Shown here one piece after another: positions 7,009 to 7,920 of a stretch of DNA of 7,920 bases. The DNA lies in contig CAIPFS010000230.1 of assembly GCA_903864375.1 (NCBI GenBank), positions 1-7,920 on the forward strand, given 5' to 3'. The notes below the pieces were generated by a model. The model saw nothing but the letters and a program-made list of their open reading frames with translations, searched no databases and was not told where the DNA came from. The translations under genes were made by a program, and so were the position numbers. Position 1 is the stretch's first letter. Each line of letters opens with the position of its first letter. The stretch comes from an uncultured Verrucomicrobiota bacterium. GTDB lineage: Bacteria; Verrucomicrobiota; Verrucomicrobiia; Limisphaerales; UBA9464.

Positions 7009-7398
7009 TCAGTTGCGGAATCGACTCTGCCGGGAAGGCGGACCGCGGCCGGGATGTTCGGAGAAATGATATCGGTCAAAGGAACTGCACGACAAAAAGG
7101 GAAGTGTCCAGAGAACCCCTCGTGGGACCTCCACTGGTGGAACATCCAACCACGGTTGATCCATGCCGCCGGTCGCGACCAAGGCGACGGCGCAGGTGCC
7201 TGAAGAGTCCGCCGGATCGTCGGGGCCGTGCAGCCATTGATGCCACTGGTCGTTTGCCGCAAAGGCACCGCATGACAGTTGCAGAAAGCAAAGAATGACG
7301 GAGGCCGCGACCTGAAAGGAGCGGAGCGACCGATCAGCTCTGGAACGGTTCTGCAAACCGTTTGCAATGAAATGGGTCCCGCTTCGTTTGGCAATCAA
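7009..7398 (-). CDS. Small secreted protein next to the TonB-dependent receptor
   Basis: No named family is recognised with certainty. The 129-residue reading has a basic N-region, a hydrophobic core at about 29-43 (VAASVILCFLQLSCG) and a signal-peptidase site AFA-AN at 46-50, so the mature protein is about 81 residues and exported. The mature part starts with DQWHQWLHGPDD (50-61), has GTCAVALVATGG at 67-78, and ends with a GRGPPSR segment (117-123). This order (His-containing start, CAV-L motif, GRxPP end) resembles small secreted proteins I associate with Verrucomicrobiota and with metal-related receptors; this is recollection of a pattern, not a search result. No ATG or GTG exists in this frame before the signal peptide. 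The TTG at 7398, two bases after the upstream stop, is the best start, with TTG at 7356 as the alternative. It precedes the receptor gene by 151 bases on the same strand, suggesting an accessory role in the same uptake system. Confidence 0.72.
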   Translation of the reverse strand: MIAKRSGTHFIANGLQNRSRADRSLRSFQVAASVILCFLQLSCGAFAANDQWHQWLHGPDDPADSSGTCAVALVATGGMDQPWLDVPPVEVPRGVLWTLPFLSCSSFDRYHFSEHPGRGPPSRQSRFRN

Positions 7399-7400
7399 AA

Positions 7401-7920
7401 TTACTCGGTGACGCGTCGGGCCGGTTTCAGGGTCCAGGACTGGAGTCGGGCCATCTCCACGACCCGCGGGGCGCGGAACCCTTCGCGGTGAATGATCCAG
7501 CCACCAAAAAGCGATGGGCTATCCGTGGCGATCCATCGCTCCAGGGAATTGGTAATCCCGCCGGGGATCGAAAACGGAGCGTTGGTGGGAAACGAAGCCT
7601 GCGAGGAGGTGGCAAGAAAGGCGGAGGCCAGCGTGAGCAGGAAGTCAGAGGGAGGGATGGCATCGGCTCCGAAATAGATGCGGGATGGGACTCGATGTTG
7701 GGTCCGGATGAAGTTATCGACGTCGCGTATAATATCCCGAAGTGCGTTTGCCGGAATCTTCGCAGGGTGATTGGTGGAAGGAGGAGGGCTTTCCGGCCCT
7801 AGGAGGCCTTGTGGGCGGATCGGGTATTGGGGGGATCCGGTTTCGATGAGTTGACCCAGGGCCAGAGTCAGGCACTCAAACTGGTCGGCGGGAGAAAGGA
7901 CCCGGTCGCCAAAGGTCTCG
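7401..7920 (-). CDS. C-terminal part of an unrecognised protein, possibly with PMBR-like repeats
   Basis: The frame is open from the right edge to a TAA at 7403-7401, giving 172 visible residues; the start lies outside the window. Family not identified with certainty. The segment at 55-104 (ALRDIIRDVDNFI, then HRVPSRIYFGADAIPPSDFL) fits the shape of pseudomurein-binding-type repeats: an amphipathic helix, a basic residue with Leu/Val-Pro, a short strand, then a helix starting with a polar residue and Phe-Leu. A more diverged copy may precede it (DRVLSPADQF at 5-14 to LLGP at 39-42). The tail FRAPRVVEMARLQSWTLKPA (148-167) looks like a conserved closing motif. Such modules occur in cell-wall-related and deacetylase-associated proteins, so an envelope role is possible. 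The two-base gap to the small secreted-protein gene argues for co-transcription and translational coupling. Confidence 0.75.
   Translation of the reverse strand, partial: ETFGDRVLSPADQFECLTLALGQLIETGSPQYPIRPQGLLGPESPPPSTNHPAKIPANALRDIIRDVDNFIRTQHRVPSRIYFGADAIPPSDFLLTLASAFLATSSQASFPTNAPFSIPGGITNSLERWIATDSPSLFGGWIIHREGFRAPRVVEMARLQSWTLKPARRVTE

Noticed and set aside
6996..7394. Alternative 132-residue minus-strand frame overlapping the small secreted-protein gene.
   Set aside because: It lacks an export signal or domain pattern, whereas the other frame has a complete signal peptide and peptidase site.
7785..7800. Hairpin AGGGC-TTTCCG-GCCCT.
   Set aside because: It lies inside the coding frame of the right-edge gene, the stem is only 5 bp, and it has no T-run.

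Overview
The window carries seven protein genes, two of them cut by its edges, packed mostly on the minus strand in moderately GC-rich DNA. No RNA gene, CRISPR array, insertion sequence or phage gene was seen. The envelope-heavy content points to a Gram-negative bacterium: a TonB-dependent outer-membrane receptor, an exported sulfatase, several signal peptides, and starts with little or no Shine-Dalgarno sequence. A small secreted protein and a fragment of a repeat-domain protein resemble proteins I associate with Verrucomicrobiota. That placement is inference from gene style, not a marker-gene result.

Layout from left to right. Positions 1-1481 (minus) hold most of a secreted sulfatase whose C-terminus lies outside the window. 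Positions 1558-2571 (minus) hold a PstS-like periplasmic phosphate-binding protein. Positions 2568-3977 (minus) hold an unrecognised helical protein anchored at the envelope. These three read in the order 3977 to 1; the second pair overlaps by an ATGA and the sulfatase follows after 77 bases, so they look like one operon. A divergent gap of about 190 bases, with a perfect 10-bp inverted repeat, separates this operon from a plus-strand yjdM (PhnA-family zinc-ribbon) gene at 4169-4513.

A 148-base convergent gap then leads to the 731-residue TonB-dependent receptor (4662-6857, minus). Its 151-base leader has two strong potential RNA hairpins. Upstream of it are a small secreted protein (7009-7398) and, two bases further, the end of an unrecognised protein running off the right edge (7401-7920). 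These three minus-strand genes are also probably co-transcribed.

Functionally, the left operon plus yjdM hints at phosphate or phosphorus-ester biology at the cell surface, while the right cluster is an outer-membrane uptake module with unknown substrate. The points most worth following are the orphan phosphate-binding protein coupled to an unknown membrane-anchored helical protein, the small secreted partner of the receptor, and the structured receptor leader. I saw no clear sign of a defence system or mobile element.
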